A DNA stretch of 64,000 bases, taken from NCBI GenBank assembly GCA_023512835.1, contig CM042084.1, positions 47,973,609 through 48,037,608 of the forward strand. The letters run 5' to 3'. Shown one piece after another: positions 10,351-20,389 of this stretch. This DNA comes from Taxillus chinensis (lineage: Eukaryota > Streptophyta > Magnoliopsida > Santalales > Loranthaceae). Below the pieces are notes generated by a model. The model ran no database searches, had not been told where the DNA came from, and was given only the letters and a program-made list of their open reading frames with translations. The stretch's first letter is position 1. Every line of letters begins with the position of its first letter. The translations under genes and the position numbers were made by a program.

Positions 10351-11668
10351 CCGACCTTCGATCCGCGGTACCCGTACGCCTTCCACCTTCGACCCTCGAA
10401 GCCTCGAAGCCTCGCTGCCGACACTCCGACCTTCGATCCGCGGTACCCGTACGCCTTCCACCTTCGACCCTCGAAGCCTCGAAGCCCCGCTGCCGACACT
10501 TCGACCTCCGACACTTCGACCTGTTGACCGTTGACTTTTGCCCCACCGAAATTCGACCCACCAAAGCTTCGACCCTGCCGACGCTCCGACCTGCCGACAC
10601 TTCGAACCTCCGACCCTTTCTGCCTTCGCTGATTTTTTTTCTCTCGCTGGTTTCTCGCGCCGACTTTTTTCTCACGGATTTCCTTTTTTCTCCTCTCGTT
10701 GGTCGTTCACGGGACTCATCTTCTGCGCTGACCATCAGACAAGGAATTATTTCTCACCAACCTGTGAGTCACATGCGCTGCTAAAATACAAGTTCAAAAA
10801 GGCAATCACGAGCTCCCCTGTTTTTCGCACAGGCTGTCCACCAGACAAAATACAAATCTGCAAATTAAAATACTGCATCAAATAATACTGCAATTATGAC
10901 AGTCCAGCCAAAGAGAAAAAAGAACAACTTTCTGCAATCCTTTAAGAAGCAGTTGCCCGTCCCTGCGCAAAAAGGGGGGAGCAAAAAAAAAAAAGAAGAG
11001 AGGAGATTACGCCTGAGACTCCCACGCACAAGAAAAATTCTTCTGCCCCAGCTTCATCCCTGCAAAAAAAAAGAGAAAAACACAGACAGAGCACAATCGT
11101 TGAAAAAAAAAGGGAAAAAACCTGTACTCTTTCATCCCTCCCTCATCCTAGTGCAGACAAAGCAAAAAAAACACAGAGTGGAGAGATCATTGAAAAAAAA
11201 GAAGAGAGAGATCATTGAAGAAGAAAGAAAGGAGAGAAACGCCCCAGCCTCATCTTCTCAGATTGAACGCCCAGTTTTTCTGCAATCAGCATCGCAAAAA
11301 ATACAACAGGCACCAATCCTTTTCCAGTCCCCTTTCTCTCACGCCCACTTCAGCCCTCCTATCTCCAAATACCAAGAAACCCCCCCTCACAAACCTCGTT
11401 GTCAAATCTTGCTGGATCCAAGCAGGTGGTGACCATCAGCATCAGTGGGAGCTCAAGCAGAAGATTCAAAGTCGGTTCAGCCCTTATCTTTTCACTCCTT
11501 TTTTTTTCAGCTGATTTGTATCTATATTTGGTGTATTTGTTTTAGCATTTATTTCTAATTTTCGTTTTTTTTAGTTTATCTATATTTGATGTAATTGCTT
11601 TTCAACCTTTTTCCATTGCATTTTCCTTGTATTTCTTCTTATGTGTATGTGTAATATGTAAAGTGTAG

Positions 11669-12120
11669 CAAAAAAAAAACAACAAAAGAAAAAAGAGAGA
11701 GAGCAAAGGGAAAGGATGAAGAAAAAGAAAAAAAAAAAAAAGAAAAAAAAGAGTGATTTTATTTTTGTGGATGTCACACTCACACACTCCACATCTATTT
11801 TGATATATGCATTTTCAATCTCAAAAAAAAAAAAAAACACAAAAAAAACAAACAAACATGTTTTTTAAAAAAAAACGTTTTCAATATATAATTTTCAAAA
11901 TGTTTTCAAAAAAAAAAAAAAAAAAAAAAACAAACAAACAAAAAACAAAAAACAAAACAAAACAAAACGTTTTTTCAATAAAATATTTTTTTTAAAAATC
12001 TCTTCAATAACATGTTTTGAAAATGTTTTCATAAAATGTATTCCAAGTGTCTTTCAAAAACAAAAAAAAAACAAAAAACAAAACAAAACAAAAAAAAGGG
12101 AAAATAATAAAAATCATTTT
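11669..12120 (+). repeat. A-rich low-complexity block in the Ogre A LTR
   Basis: This region has long A-runs broken by single C, G or T bases, including repeated CAAACAAA and AAAACA units. It is present in shortened form in the LTR of copy B (about 48450-48725). No gene is visible. Confidence 0.8.
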
Positions 12121-12569
12121 CTAGGACTCCAAAACAAAACCAAAAACCCAAAACCAACCCATAGGATCTCATTCTCCACTTCAAAACAAAAACCCAAAAT
12201 TTTTAGGATTCCTTTTTTTAGAAATTTAGGATAAATCCATTTTAACCATAACTTTAATAAATAACTTAGCTAAATAAAATCATAGACTTTTTAGGAAACT
12301 TAACCCAGTTATGACAGTACAAACAAAAGAAAAACCTCCTCCTCCTAAATTAGATACCGAAAGGGCGCTGTAGGGGTGTTAATCCTTTCCTACACGTAAC
12401 CAACTCCCGAACCCATCTCTGATAATGCAGACCACACACTTAAGACTACTCAAGGTAGAGGGTATCCAACTGTACCCCAAAAACAGTTGGTGGCGACTCT
12501 AAAATTTCTCATCATTGGTTTAGTTTGAGCTCACCCCAAAAAGGGCCCGGACGAAAACCAGTGATGACA

Positions 12570-13180
12570 GCCAGGATATGCAGACCTTGTCATGGGAGGA
12601 ATTCCTTCAGTTGTTCCATGAGGAGTACTTCTCGGAGTCCTTGCGTTGGCAGAAACGGGAAGAGTTCAGTGGGTTGAAACAAGGATCATGCACTGTGTCT
12701 GAGTATGAGCGTGAATTCCGAGGACTGAGCCGGTTTGCCCCTGAGGCAATCTCTAGACAGGACCTGAAGGCCCATAAGTTTACCATGGGACTCAGGCCTG
12801 CCCTGCCAGAGGGTGGAGATGCTGCGGCTGAGGACCTATGCTGAGGTCGTGGAGACAGCTAAGATTGTGGAAAGAGGACTAGAGGAGAGTAAATAGGCTC
12901 ATCAGGAGCGGCTAGCACAGAGTACGCTCGATAAGCAGGGAGACTCCAAGAGACCGAGAGTTGAGCTTGGAGGTAGCAGTTTCCCAAGGGACAAGGGCCA
13001 ATCACCAATGGCTCCACCAAAGTCCCGTTACTCCGGAGGACCAGGGAACTCAGCTGGAGGTTTCCCACGTGAGTGTACTTGTTGTGGCCAAACTGGACAC
13101 ATGAAACGTGAGTGTCCCAAGTAGCACCTGCAGTGCTATAGCTGTGGGAAGACAGGACACCTTAGTACGGTGTGTTTCAG
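12570..13180 (+). pseudogene. gag: Chromovirus 1 gag, C-terminal part with two zinc knuckles
   Basis: The first part (to 12844) reads WEEFLQLFHEEYF, LSRFAPEAI and LKAHKFTMGLRPAL, the end of the Retrotrans_gag domain, and aligns with chromovirus 2 gag at 39153 onward. A frameshift near 12815 ends it. The nucleocapsid follows at about 13072-13175 with CTCCGQTGHMKREC and CYSCGKTGHLSTVC, two intact CCHC knuckles separated by a TAG. Gag packages element RNA. The N-terminal half is outside the window, beyond Ogre A. Confidence 0.85.
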
Positions 13181-13457
13181 TAAGGGGAACAACCGGGGAG
13201 CTGGTGGATTCGCATCAGGAGGGAGGAGTGAGACCCACTTTCGGGTCCCAACTCCGAGGCCAGCACGTTCATGGCAGGCGAGTCAGGCTGGTTCCACACA
13301 TGCAAGGCCACAGGGAGAGAAGCAACCATAAGGCAGTTCAGAGAATCGTCCAAGTGGACATCAGACAGGGATCAAAGGACAAACAGGAGAGGCTAGTAGC
13401 AGGGCAAGCCATGGCAGAGTATTCACGCTTACTTCAGCACCACCCGAGCGGGAGGAG

Positions 13458-16400
13458 TTGCCATCATCCTCCGAGGAAGGCGAAGCCGGACCTTCGGTGG
13501 TTCGAGGTACTATTTTGATATCTCGCACTATAGTTGCTGTCTTGTTTGATATCGGAGCTTCGTGCTCCTTGATTCCTAAGTCCTTGGTTGAGAGCCTTGG
13601 ACTTGATAGTGTGAGGGCAGATAGGCCTTTGAGTGTTGAGTCACCTGTGGGAGGTGCATCGACAATAAACCGAGTGTGTCGTGAGTGTATGCTTACGATA
13701 GGAGATGTTGAGGTCACATTTGATTTGTATGTGATGCCCATGAGGACCTTTGATTTGATTTTGGGGATGGACTGGTTAATGGCCTTCCAGGCTAAGATTG
13801 ACTGTTATAGATGGCGGGTGTCATTTACTTCACCCACAGGATTACTTTGTACCCTAGTGGGGGAATGGGATGAGAATGCCGGGAGGGCTGGACTGACGAG
13901 AGGGCTATGGGGTAGTGTTACCCATAGACTTGCTACACTTACTTTTGAGGAGGAAGGTAATATTGAAAAACGAGCGTGGCCAGTTGTTGTTGTGAATTTC
14001 CAGGATGTGTTTCCTGGGGAGTTACTGGAGTTGCCTCCACACAGGAGTGTTGAGTTCACAATCGAGTTATTGCCAGGAGTGGGACCTATCTCACAAGTGG
14101 CATACCGGATGGGACTTGCTGAGTTGAGGGAGCTTCAAAAGCAAATAAAGGAGCTGGGAGATAAAAGTTTCATTCGCCCAAGTACATCACCTTGGGGTGC
14201 ACCAGTCTTGTTTGCTAAAAGGGCAGACGGTTCACTACGACTCTGCATTGATTATCGAAAGCTGAACCAAGTGACAGTAAAGAACAAATACCCTTTGCCG
14301 AGGATTGATGATCTGTTTGACCAGCTGAGTGGGGCACAGTGGTTTTGAAAGATTGATTTGCGTTCTGGGTATCATCATGTAAGGGTCAGGAGCGAGGATA
14401 TTCCTACGATTGCTTTTAGGTGTAGATATGGGCACTATGAGTGGTTAGTGATGCCTTTCGGGCTCACGAATGCACCAGCGGTGTTCATGCACCTAATGAA
14501 TCAGGTATTTGCCCCGTACCTAGATTCCTTTGTGGTGGTATTTATTGATGACATCCTTGTATACTCAAGGACCCGAGAGGAGCATGAGGAGCATTTGACT
14601 GTGGTGTTACAGACGCTCCGGGACCACCAGTTGTATGCTAAATTCAGCAAGTGTAACTTCTGGATGCAAGAGGTGCATTTCCTTGGGCATGTGGTATCTG
14701 CCGAGGGAGTTAGAGTGGATCCAACCAAGATTGAGTCTATATCATCTTGGAAAAGGCCCACGAATATTTTTGAGATCCGTAGTTTCTTGGGTCTGGCAGG
14801 ATATTACAGGCATTTCGTGGAAGGGTTCTCTCGGTTAGCAGCACCGATGACAGCCCTGACACGAAAAGGAGTTAAATTTGAGTGGACAGACAAGTGTCAG
14901 CGAGCTTTTGAGGAATTGAAGACTCATTTGACTACTGCACCAATTTTGAGTCTACCACGGGATGGAGTGTCTTACGAGGTGTACTGTGATGCGTCCCAAG
15001 TTGGATTGGGGTGTGTTCTGATGCAGGAACACAAAGTCATAGCTTATGGCTCACGACAGCTTAAGCCCCATGAGCAGAATTACCCAACGCATGATCTGGA
15101 ATTAGCAGCAGTTATCTTTGCCTTGAAGTCGTGGCAACATTACCTGCTGGGGGAGAAATTTGTGGTATACACCGACCACAAGAGCCTACAGTACATCTTC
15201 ACCCAGAGGGATCTGAATTTGAGACAGAGGAGGTGGGTGGAGTACTTGCAGATGTTTGACTTTACACTCTCCTACACACCTGGGAAGGGGAATGTAGTTG
15301 CAGATGCACTGAGTAGGAAGGGAAAAGCTGAGGTTTCCATGAGAGAATGGAAAATGATGGAATAATTAGCAGTGCTGCAGGTACAACCTGATTTTAGCAG
15401 TGGGGAAGCAGTCCTATGTTCTATTGCTGTAATGCCAGAGTTATACCAGCGTGTCCGTGAGGGACAGTTGGGGGACGTGGACTGTGAAGTGATCCGGGCC
15501 CAGATAGAGGCCGGTGCGCTGTCTGAGGAATGGACAGAAGGAACTGAGCATGAGCTGAGATTTCAGGGGCGCTTGATAGTACCGCCCTCCTTACGTGAGG
15601 ATGTGATGAGGGAGTTTCATCATTCCAGTTTGGCTATGCATCCAGGAGGGACTAAGATGTATCATGCCGTGTGAACACAGTTCTGGTGGCCAGGACTGAA
15701 GAGGTGTATAGCAGTGTTTGTTTCCAGGTGCCTTACTTGTCAACTAGTAAAGGTAGAGCACCAATGACCTGCTGGTCTGTTACAGCCATTGCCTGTGGCT
15801 GAGTGGAAGTGGGAGCATATTACCATGGATTTTTTGACAGGACTTCCTACCACTTATGGGAGGAAGGATATGATTTGGGTCATTGTAGACCGATTGACTA
15901 AATCGACCCATTTCTTGGCTGTTCGGGAGCGAGACTCCATTAGATCATTGAGCCAACTGTATGTTGATGACATTGTGCGATTGCATGGAGTGCTCTTGTC
16001 TATCGTTTCAGACAGAGATGCACGATTCACTTCTCGATTTTGGAATGGTTTGCAAGAGGCATTGGGGACGTGGCTTAATTTGAGTACTGCTTTCCATCCT
16101 GAGACTGATGGTCAGTCAGAGAGGACCATTCAAACGTTGGAAGACCTGTTGAGAGCTTGTGTGCTTGATTTTGGGGGATCATGGGCTTCTCACCTTCCTT
16201 TGGTAGAGTTTGCCTATAATAATAGTTACCAAGCTTCTATTGGAATGGCCCCGTTTGAGGCATTGTATGGCAGACCTTGCTGGTCTCCATTATGTTGGGC
16301 AGAAGCTGGAGAGGCAGCTATGTTGGGACCTCAATTGGTCCAAGAGGCTACGGCAAAAGTCCAACTGATTAGGCAGCGCCTTCTTACGGCCCAGAGTAGA

Positions 16401-16877
16401 CAAAAGTCTTATGCGGATCGCCGACGCAGACCATTGGAGTTTTTGGTTGGAGACCACGTGTTTCTTCGTGTTTCTCCACGGAGAGGGCATAAGAGATTTG
16501 GAAAGGGATCCAAGTTATCTCCACGATACATTGGACCGTTCGAGATTTTGAGCAGAGTTGGACCCGTTGCTTATAGGTTGGCATTACCTCCCAGTTTGAG
16601 CAGAGTTCATGATGTTTTCCATGTATCCCAGTTGCGGAAATACCATCCAGATCCCACACATGTGCTGGATTGGAGTACCCTGGATATTGGGGAGGGCGTG
16701 ATGATTGTTGAGGCACCAATCCGTATTTTGGATAGGCGCGTGAAGCAGCTACGAGGTAAGACTATTCCATTGGTTCGGGTGTTGTGGAAACACCGAGGTA
16801 TGGAGGAAGAGACTTGGGAACGTGAGGTTGAGATGCGTGCTCACTACCCTGACTTGTTCGAGGACGAACAACCTTGA
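13458..16877 (+). pseudogene. pol: Chromovirus 1 pol: protease, RT, RNase H, integrase, chromodomain-like tail
   Basis: A single reading frame is interrupted by stops at about 14346, 15363, 15672 and 15766. Protease: [11 protein letters not shown] at about 13540, where the catalytic D-T/S-G has become [32 protein letters not shown] and the catalytic FIDD at 14541-14552. RNase [12 protein letters not shown] and [10 protein letters not shown]. Integrase: CLTC near 15728, MDFLTGLP near 15824, VSDRDARF near 16005 and ETDGQSERT near 16103. The end (IPLVRVLWKHRGMEEETWERE) resembles the C-terminal chromodomain of Tekay/Del chromoviruses, thought to guide insertion to heterochromatin. With four stops it is not functional. 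Confidence 0.92.
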
Positions 16878-17048
16878 AGGGGGGGGAGAAAGGCAAACAT
16901 CAACATCAACATAGTCAGGTACTTGTCTAACTGGTTGTTTGATGCGTGTATTGATTTGTGTTAGTGGTCTATTCATTGGTTGTGGTTGTTGTTTCCTTTC
17001 ATTCAGCATTTTCTTTTCGAGGACGAAAAGTCTTTAAGGGGGAGAGGA
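16857..17048 (+). other. Duplicated polypurine-tract cassette of chromovirus 1
   Basis: The cassette TTCGAGGACGAA followed by a G-rich purine run occurs twice. The first coincides with the last codons of pol (16857-16892). The second is at about 17017-17048 and directly abuts the LTR, so it is the functional polypurine tract. Chromovirus 2 shows the same arrangement at 43411-43440 and about 43662-43691. Confidence 0.75.
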
Positions 17049-17140
17049 TGTAAGGACCCGTATTTAAGGGGCCTTAGAGATAGCCTTGAGTTAGAGACCT
17101 TATTTTAACAAATGAATATCAACACAATGATGTGCTCATC
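17049..17140 (+). repeat. Chromovirus 1 3' LTR, left fragment
   Basis: It starts TGTAAGGACCCG right after the polypurine tract and is interrupted after 92 bp by copia 1. The last five bases (TCATC) are repeated at 32109-32113. Confidence 0.88.
17136..17140. repeat. Left target-site duplication of copia 1 (TCATC)
   Basis: TCATC immediately precedes the LTR at 17141 and is repeated exactly at 32109-32113 after the other LTR. The target is the chromovirus 1 LTR. Confidence 0.92.
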
Positions 17141-18345
17141 TGACGGTCCCTTGGAGCCTAAAGGGGGGGGGGTGAATAGGCTCTTACTAAAACTCTTTTC
17201 TTTCTCTCAAGACACAAACACTTATCTAGTTAAAGCGATAGAATCACTGCGGAAGATAACCAGATAGTGGAAGTATTTTGTTTTATTATCACAAGATGAA
17301 TACAACAAAATAGAAGCAAAACTCTCTTACACTCTGTTTACAAATGAACTCACACACTAGCCAAGTTCTATCTCTAAAGATGATAAAACTCCTCTCTATT
17401 TTCCGACTCTTACTTATAATGTATAAGTATGAATATTTATACAAAACATTCCTAAGAGACAACCTTGGAACTTATAGTTCCGGAATGCGTTCCGCACTAA
17501 CTATCCCTCGGTAATCTCTCTGCCTTGACTGCTGCGGATTGTGGAGCTCAAGATCTTGGATTTGAAGAGTATAAGTGTCTTTGTGAGTTCCGAGATACAA
17601 CTAAGGTTGTGTCCACATATCCTGGATGATCCACGTGTAAGATTCTTCAAGGTTCTCAATACATTCGTCTTACATCGGGACACCACGAGCTGATAACTTT
17701 AAATGCGGTTTAGTTGGAGCAGTGTCTTCTTGATCCGGTGTAATTTTCCTTACTCCGTAGCTAATGAAGCTTGGAACCTTACTCCGTGTCAGTGGTTGCT
17801 TACTCCGTATCTATTTAGTACTGGAATCCTTAGTCCGTGTCAGCGCTTCCTTACTCCGCATGTAAATTCCTTACTCCGTATGTAAGTTCCTTACTCCGCA
17901 TGTAAATTCCTTACTCCGTGTGTAAGTTCCTTACTCCGCATGTAAATTCCTTACTCCGTATGTAAGTTCCTTACTCCGTATGTAGGTTCCTTACTCCGTA
18001 TGTAAGTTCCTTACTCCGGGCGAGTCTTGAAAAGTCTGATAACTTATTCCGTGTCAGCGCTTTCTTACTCCGCATGTAAGTTCCTTACTCCGTATGTAAG
18101 TTCCTTACTCCGTATGTAGGTTCCTTACTCCGTATGTATTTGTTACTTGGTTATTTACCAAGTGTTTGACGACACTCACTCTTGTCCGGATCAGGATTAT
18201 GTATCCTGTCCTTAGCTTTGCTCTCACGAGTGCATCTCTGGATTAATAACATATCTTCTGCAATGATCAAATAAACACAAAAGATCTCAGATCAAATTAC
18301 ATAAGGCTTTATCAGCATTATCCAAATTCTGGGTTTGATCCAACA
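17141..18345 (-). repeat. Copia 1 3' LTR (1205 bp)
   Basis: On the minus strand it begins TGTTGGATCAAACCC (right edge, 18345) and ends at 17141. It matches the other LTR at 30922-32108 almost base for base. It contains a 20-bp tandem array and a poly-G tract near 17163-17172. Confidence 0.95.
17847..18140 (-). repeat. 20-bp tandem array in the copia 1 3' LTR
   Basis: Units of the type TTCCTTACTCCGTATGTAAG start at 17847, 17867, 17887 and so on to 18007. Eight full units are followed by a 44-bp interruption and four more units to 18140. Early units alternate CGCATGTAAA and CGTATGTAAG, giving a 40-bp higher-order period. The other LTR lacks one unit of the second block. Confidence 0.92.
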
Positions 18346-18357
18346 ATCTCCCCCAAT
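18346..18357 (-). other. Polypurine tract of copia 1
   Basis: On the minus strand it reads ATTGGGGGAGAT, directly next to the 3' LTR start at 18345. It would prime plus-strand synthesis. Confidence 0.85.
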
Positions 18358-18486
18358 TATGGATATGCCCAAACCCTTTGTAATCTGATCTGGTAAGCAA
18401 TGCAAAAGAATAACATACGGTACGTAACACAACCAATTTCATTAATCAGCAACTAAATATAATTCAGCCTTAATACAGGTTTTTCA

Positions 18487-19194
18487 CTAAGGTACATAAG
18501 GCTTACTATACTTGAAGATCATAGTTGCTGCCTTCTCTCTTAGCTCCATTGTCTGCTTCATCGTAAAGGTGGAGTGTTGGCTCCAATGTTTGTCCACAGT
18601 TAAGAACGACTTGATGAAGTGACAGACAAAGGCTCTGCAGCTATCTCCATCCGGCTGTTGTGGCACTTGCTTCTTGCCCCGGAATGTCGCCTTGAGTTTC
18701 TCAGTCGGACGCAGGGGTGTGATACCCAACTCTTCATATAATCCGGCTTTCTTCACGGCTTCGTTAGCCTGAGACACGAGGTTCCCATTGATTCTTCCTA
18801 ACGAAGTGCTCCACAATCTGATGAGAATCAATGAGAATCATCTCTTGGACCGAATCATGAAGACGGCCATCATGAAGTGTGGCGACATGATCCGGTACGG
18901 AATGAGGATGGTTGAAAGAGTTTTCCATGGCTTGCTATCCTCAGCAGTTCCATCGATGAAAGTCTGAATTAACTCCACACTGGGAAGATAGCCCTCATTC
19001 CAACATGGCAAAACTTCAAACAAGTGCCCATCTTCGTAAAGAGATGGAAACGACCTCATCTCCATTTTAGCGACTCTCGAGAAGTTGTCAATGTCTTCGT
19101 AGTAAAGAGTCCTTTCTCCGAACAAAGAGTCCGAATGTCGGCCGGAGAGAAAGGGTACATTTCGAAAAGACATCTTCTCTCGAAGAAGACGCAA
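18487..19194 (-). pseudogene. Ulp1-like (C48) cysteine protease region in copia 1
   Basis: This is the 3'-most coding region of the element, on the pol strand. Elements resembling a Ulp1 fold appear in order: a strand with IPYRIMSPHFMMAVF (His codon 18879-18877), ILIDS (Asp codon 18829-18827, in a neighbouring frame), and VPQQPDGDSCRAFVCHFIK (Gln, then Cys codon 18639-18637). It ends with an ELREKAATMIFKYSK helix. His-Asp-Gln-Cys in this order and spacing is the catalytic pattern of C48 peptidases, which remove SUMO-like modifiers. Cys is followed by Arg where Gly is usual. Two frame changes around 18840-18780 break it. The match rests on motifs only, with no database search. Confidence 0.6.
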
Positions 19195-20221
19195 GATAAG
19201 ATTTCATTGCCTTGCGCAAGCTTCCATCCGCATCAGACGGGTCAAACTCCGCATAGGATGGGAGGAAGGTATCAGCTGCGGATGAGGAGAATGGAGGAGG
19301 AGCTGGAGGTGCAGTAGAGGAGCTTGGTTGAGAGAAGCGGCTTCGTTTGGGAATTTGAACTCCCCTTAATGCGAAGTGGCGGGCCGCTTCTCGGTCCGAG
19401 TAGATGGTTGTGGGGCAAAGGAGTAGACGGATCAAATGACACTCTCTCCCCCGGTTTGGCAGATCGCCGGGAAGCAACAGGAGGACGAGCCATCGCGCCA
19501 GATCCGCGAAGGAAGTAGACAGTGAATGGACGGAGGTGGCGACAAGATCCATTTTCTGCTCCATGGAAGTGGAGGAGTCAGTGAGAGCGGAGAGGAGTTG
19601 GGCGCCGAGGGCATCAACTTTGGCAGCGATGGCGGAAATTTGGGCGCTTTGAGCGTGGGCATGTCGGTCCAGCTGAGCGGAAAGCACAGCATCGGAGTGG
19701 ACCGTGCCAAAAGAGGCACGCCCAAGTACTAACTCCGGAGCTTTGGAGGACTCCCCCGCATGAACAGGAGCAGGAGTGCGGTGGGCAGAGGAGTCCGCAG
19801 GAGTATCAGTAGCAGCAGGAGCATCCGGAGCATCAGAGGCATCCGGAGCATCGGAGGCATCCGGAGCATTGGAGGCATCCGGAGCAAGAGACCCGCTTTG
19901 ACCAGATAAGTCAACCACGGGAATTGCGGCGGCAGGAGAAGAGGGTCCAGCCTTAGCAGTAGAAGGACTTCGTGTAGCAGGGACTGGGCCGGAGGGTGTA
20001 GGGAACGACACATCGGGAATGGCAGCCGGCGTAAGAAAGCCGTGGTCCAGATTCCAGATGATCATGGTCTCCGGGGATTGGGTATTGCGTGTGTAAAACA
20101 CCCGGAGATCGGTGTCAGGAATGGAGGAGGTGTGGGCTAGGCTGAAACGGAGCCAGAGGTCCGTTAAGGTGCCGGCAGAGAGATGGTCAAGGTAATCTCG
20201 GGGTTGAGGTAGAGGAGGCAA
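19088..20221 (-). pseudogene. Low-complexity and coiled-coil middle part of the copia 1 extra ORF
   Basis: The open frame of 377 codons lies between the N-terminal domain and the Ulp1-like region. It has a Pro/Ser/Ala-rich stretch, a DASDAPDASDAP repeat (nt about 19812-19880, made of 15-bp units), and a probable coiled coil with SAQISAIAAKVDALGAQL (nt about 19600-19690). A basic/serine-rich stretch precedes FDPSDADGSLRKAMKSYL (about 19200-19260), which may begin the protease region. A frame change near 19450 alters part of the linker. I do not recognise a named domain. Its position after pol is where SIRE elements carry an envelope-like ORF, but I see no signal peptide or convincing membrane anchor. 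Confidence 0.5.
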
Positions 20222-20389
20222 AGGGGCTTCCGGAGAAGCAGCTGGGACATCAGCGGTGGCGACAGCAACAGCGGTATCAACTGCAGCAGCTATAGCGGAT
20301 GTGGAGGGAGTGGGGACATCAAGCAGGAGGGGGCCGAGGAAACGACTTTAGACGCACCGCGCCGAGAGGGCCCCGCAACCTCGGACGGT

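Larger units (their letters stand above)
1..12569 (+). mobile_element. Ogre/Tat-type Ty3-gypsy retrotransposon, copy A (5' part outside window)
   Basis: The order read is the end of ORF1, gag, aspartic protease, G-patch, intron, RT, RNase H, second (archaeal-type) RNase H, integrase, 3' repeats, polypurine tract and a 2958-bp 3' LTR. An extra ORF before gag, an intron before RT and dual RNase H are hallmarks of the Ogre branch of the Tat lineage. Copy B at 46057 onward is closely similar and served as the reference for the breaks. The element interrupts the gag of chromovirus 1, which resumes at 12570; the first five bases there (GCCAG) would be the right target-site duplication. It is damaged: several stops and frameshifts separate the domains, though the second RNase H and integrase form one long open frame. 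Confidence 0.93.
9612..12569 (+). repeat. Ogre A 3' LTR (2958 bp)
   Basis: The LTR runs from TGTAGGACCC to GTGATGACA, with canonical TG..CA ends. It matches the 5' LTR of Ogre B (46057-49193) and the truncated 3' LTR of B (60863-62135) over their lengths. Internal landmarks are TTGACC clusters, a CGAAGCC octamer array, C/T-rich and A-rich low-complexity blocks, and a well-conserved last 250 bp containing ATACCGAAAGGGCGCTGTAG. The arginine- and serine-rich open frames in it are by-products of the repeats. The LTR supplies promoter and polyadenylation functions. Confidence 0.93.
12570..17140 (+). mobile_element. Tekay-like chromovirus 1, internal right part and start of 3' LTR
   Basis: This is the 3' half of a Ty3-gypsy chromovirus whose gag was cut by Ogre A at 12570 and whose 3' LTR was cut by copia 1 at 17140. 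It holds the end of gag with zinc knuckles, protease, RT, RNase H, integrase, a chromodomain-like tail, a polypurine tract and the first 92 bp of the LTR. The LTR resumes at 32114 and ends at 34334. Beyond that point copia 2 coding sequence begins, so this element is inserted in copia 2. Its 5' half lies left of the window, beyond Ogre A. Confidence 0.92.

Noticed and set aside
9875..10784. Open frames rich in RGFEASRL or PRSLEAPK on both strands (also 46320-46900 and 61259-61806)
   Set aside because: They are produced by the CGAAGCC octamer array of the Ogre LTR; they occur on both strands and have no conserved start.
17847..18140. Short regular repeats that could suggest a CRISPR-like array
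   Set aside because: Units are contiguous without unique spacers, sit inside an LTR, and the DNA is from a plant.
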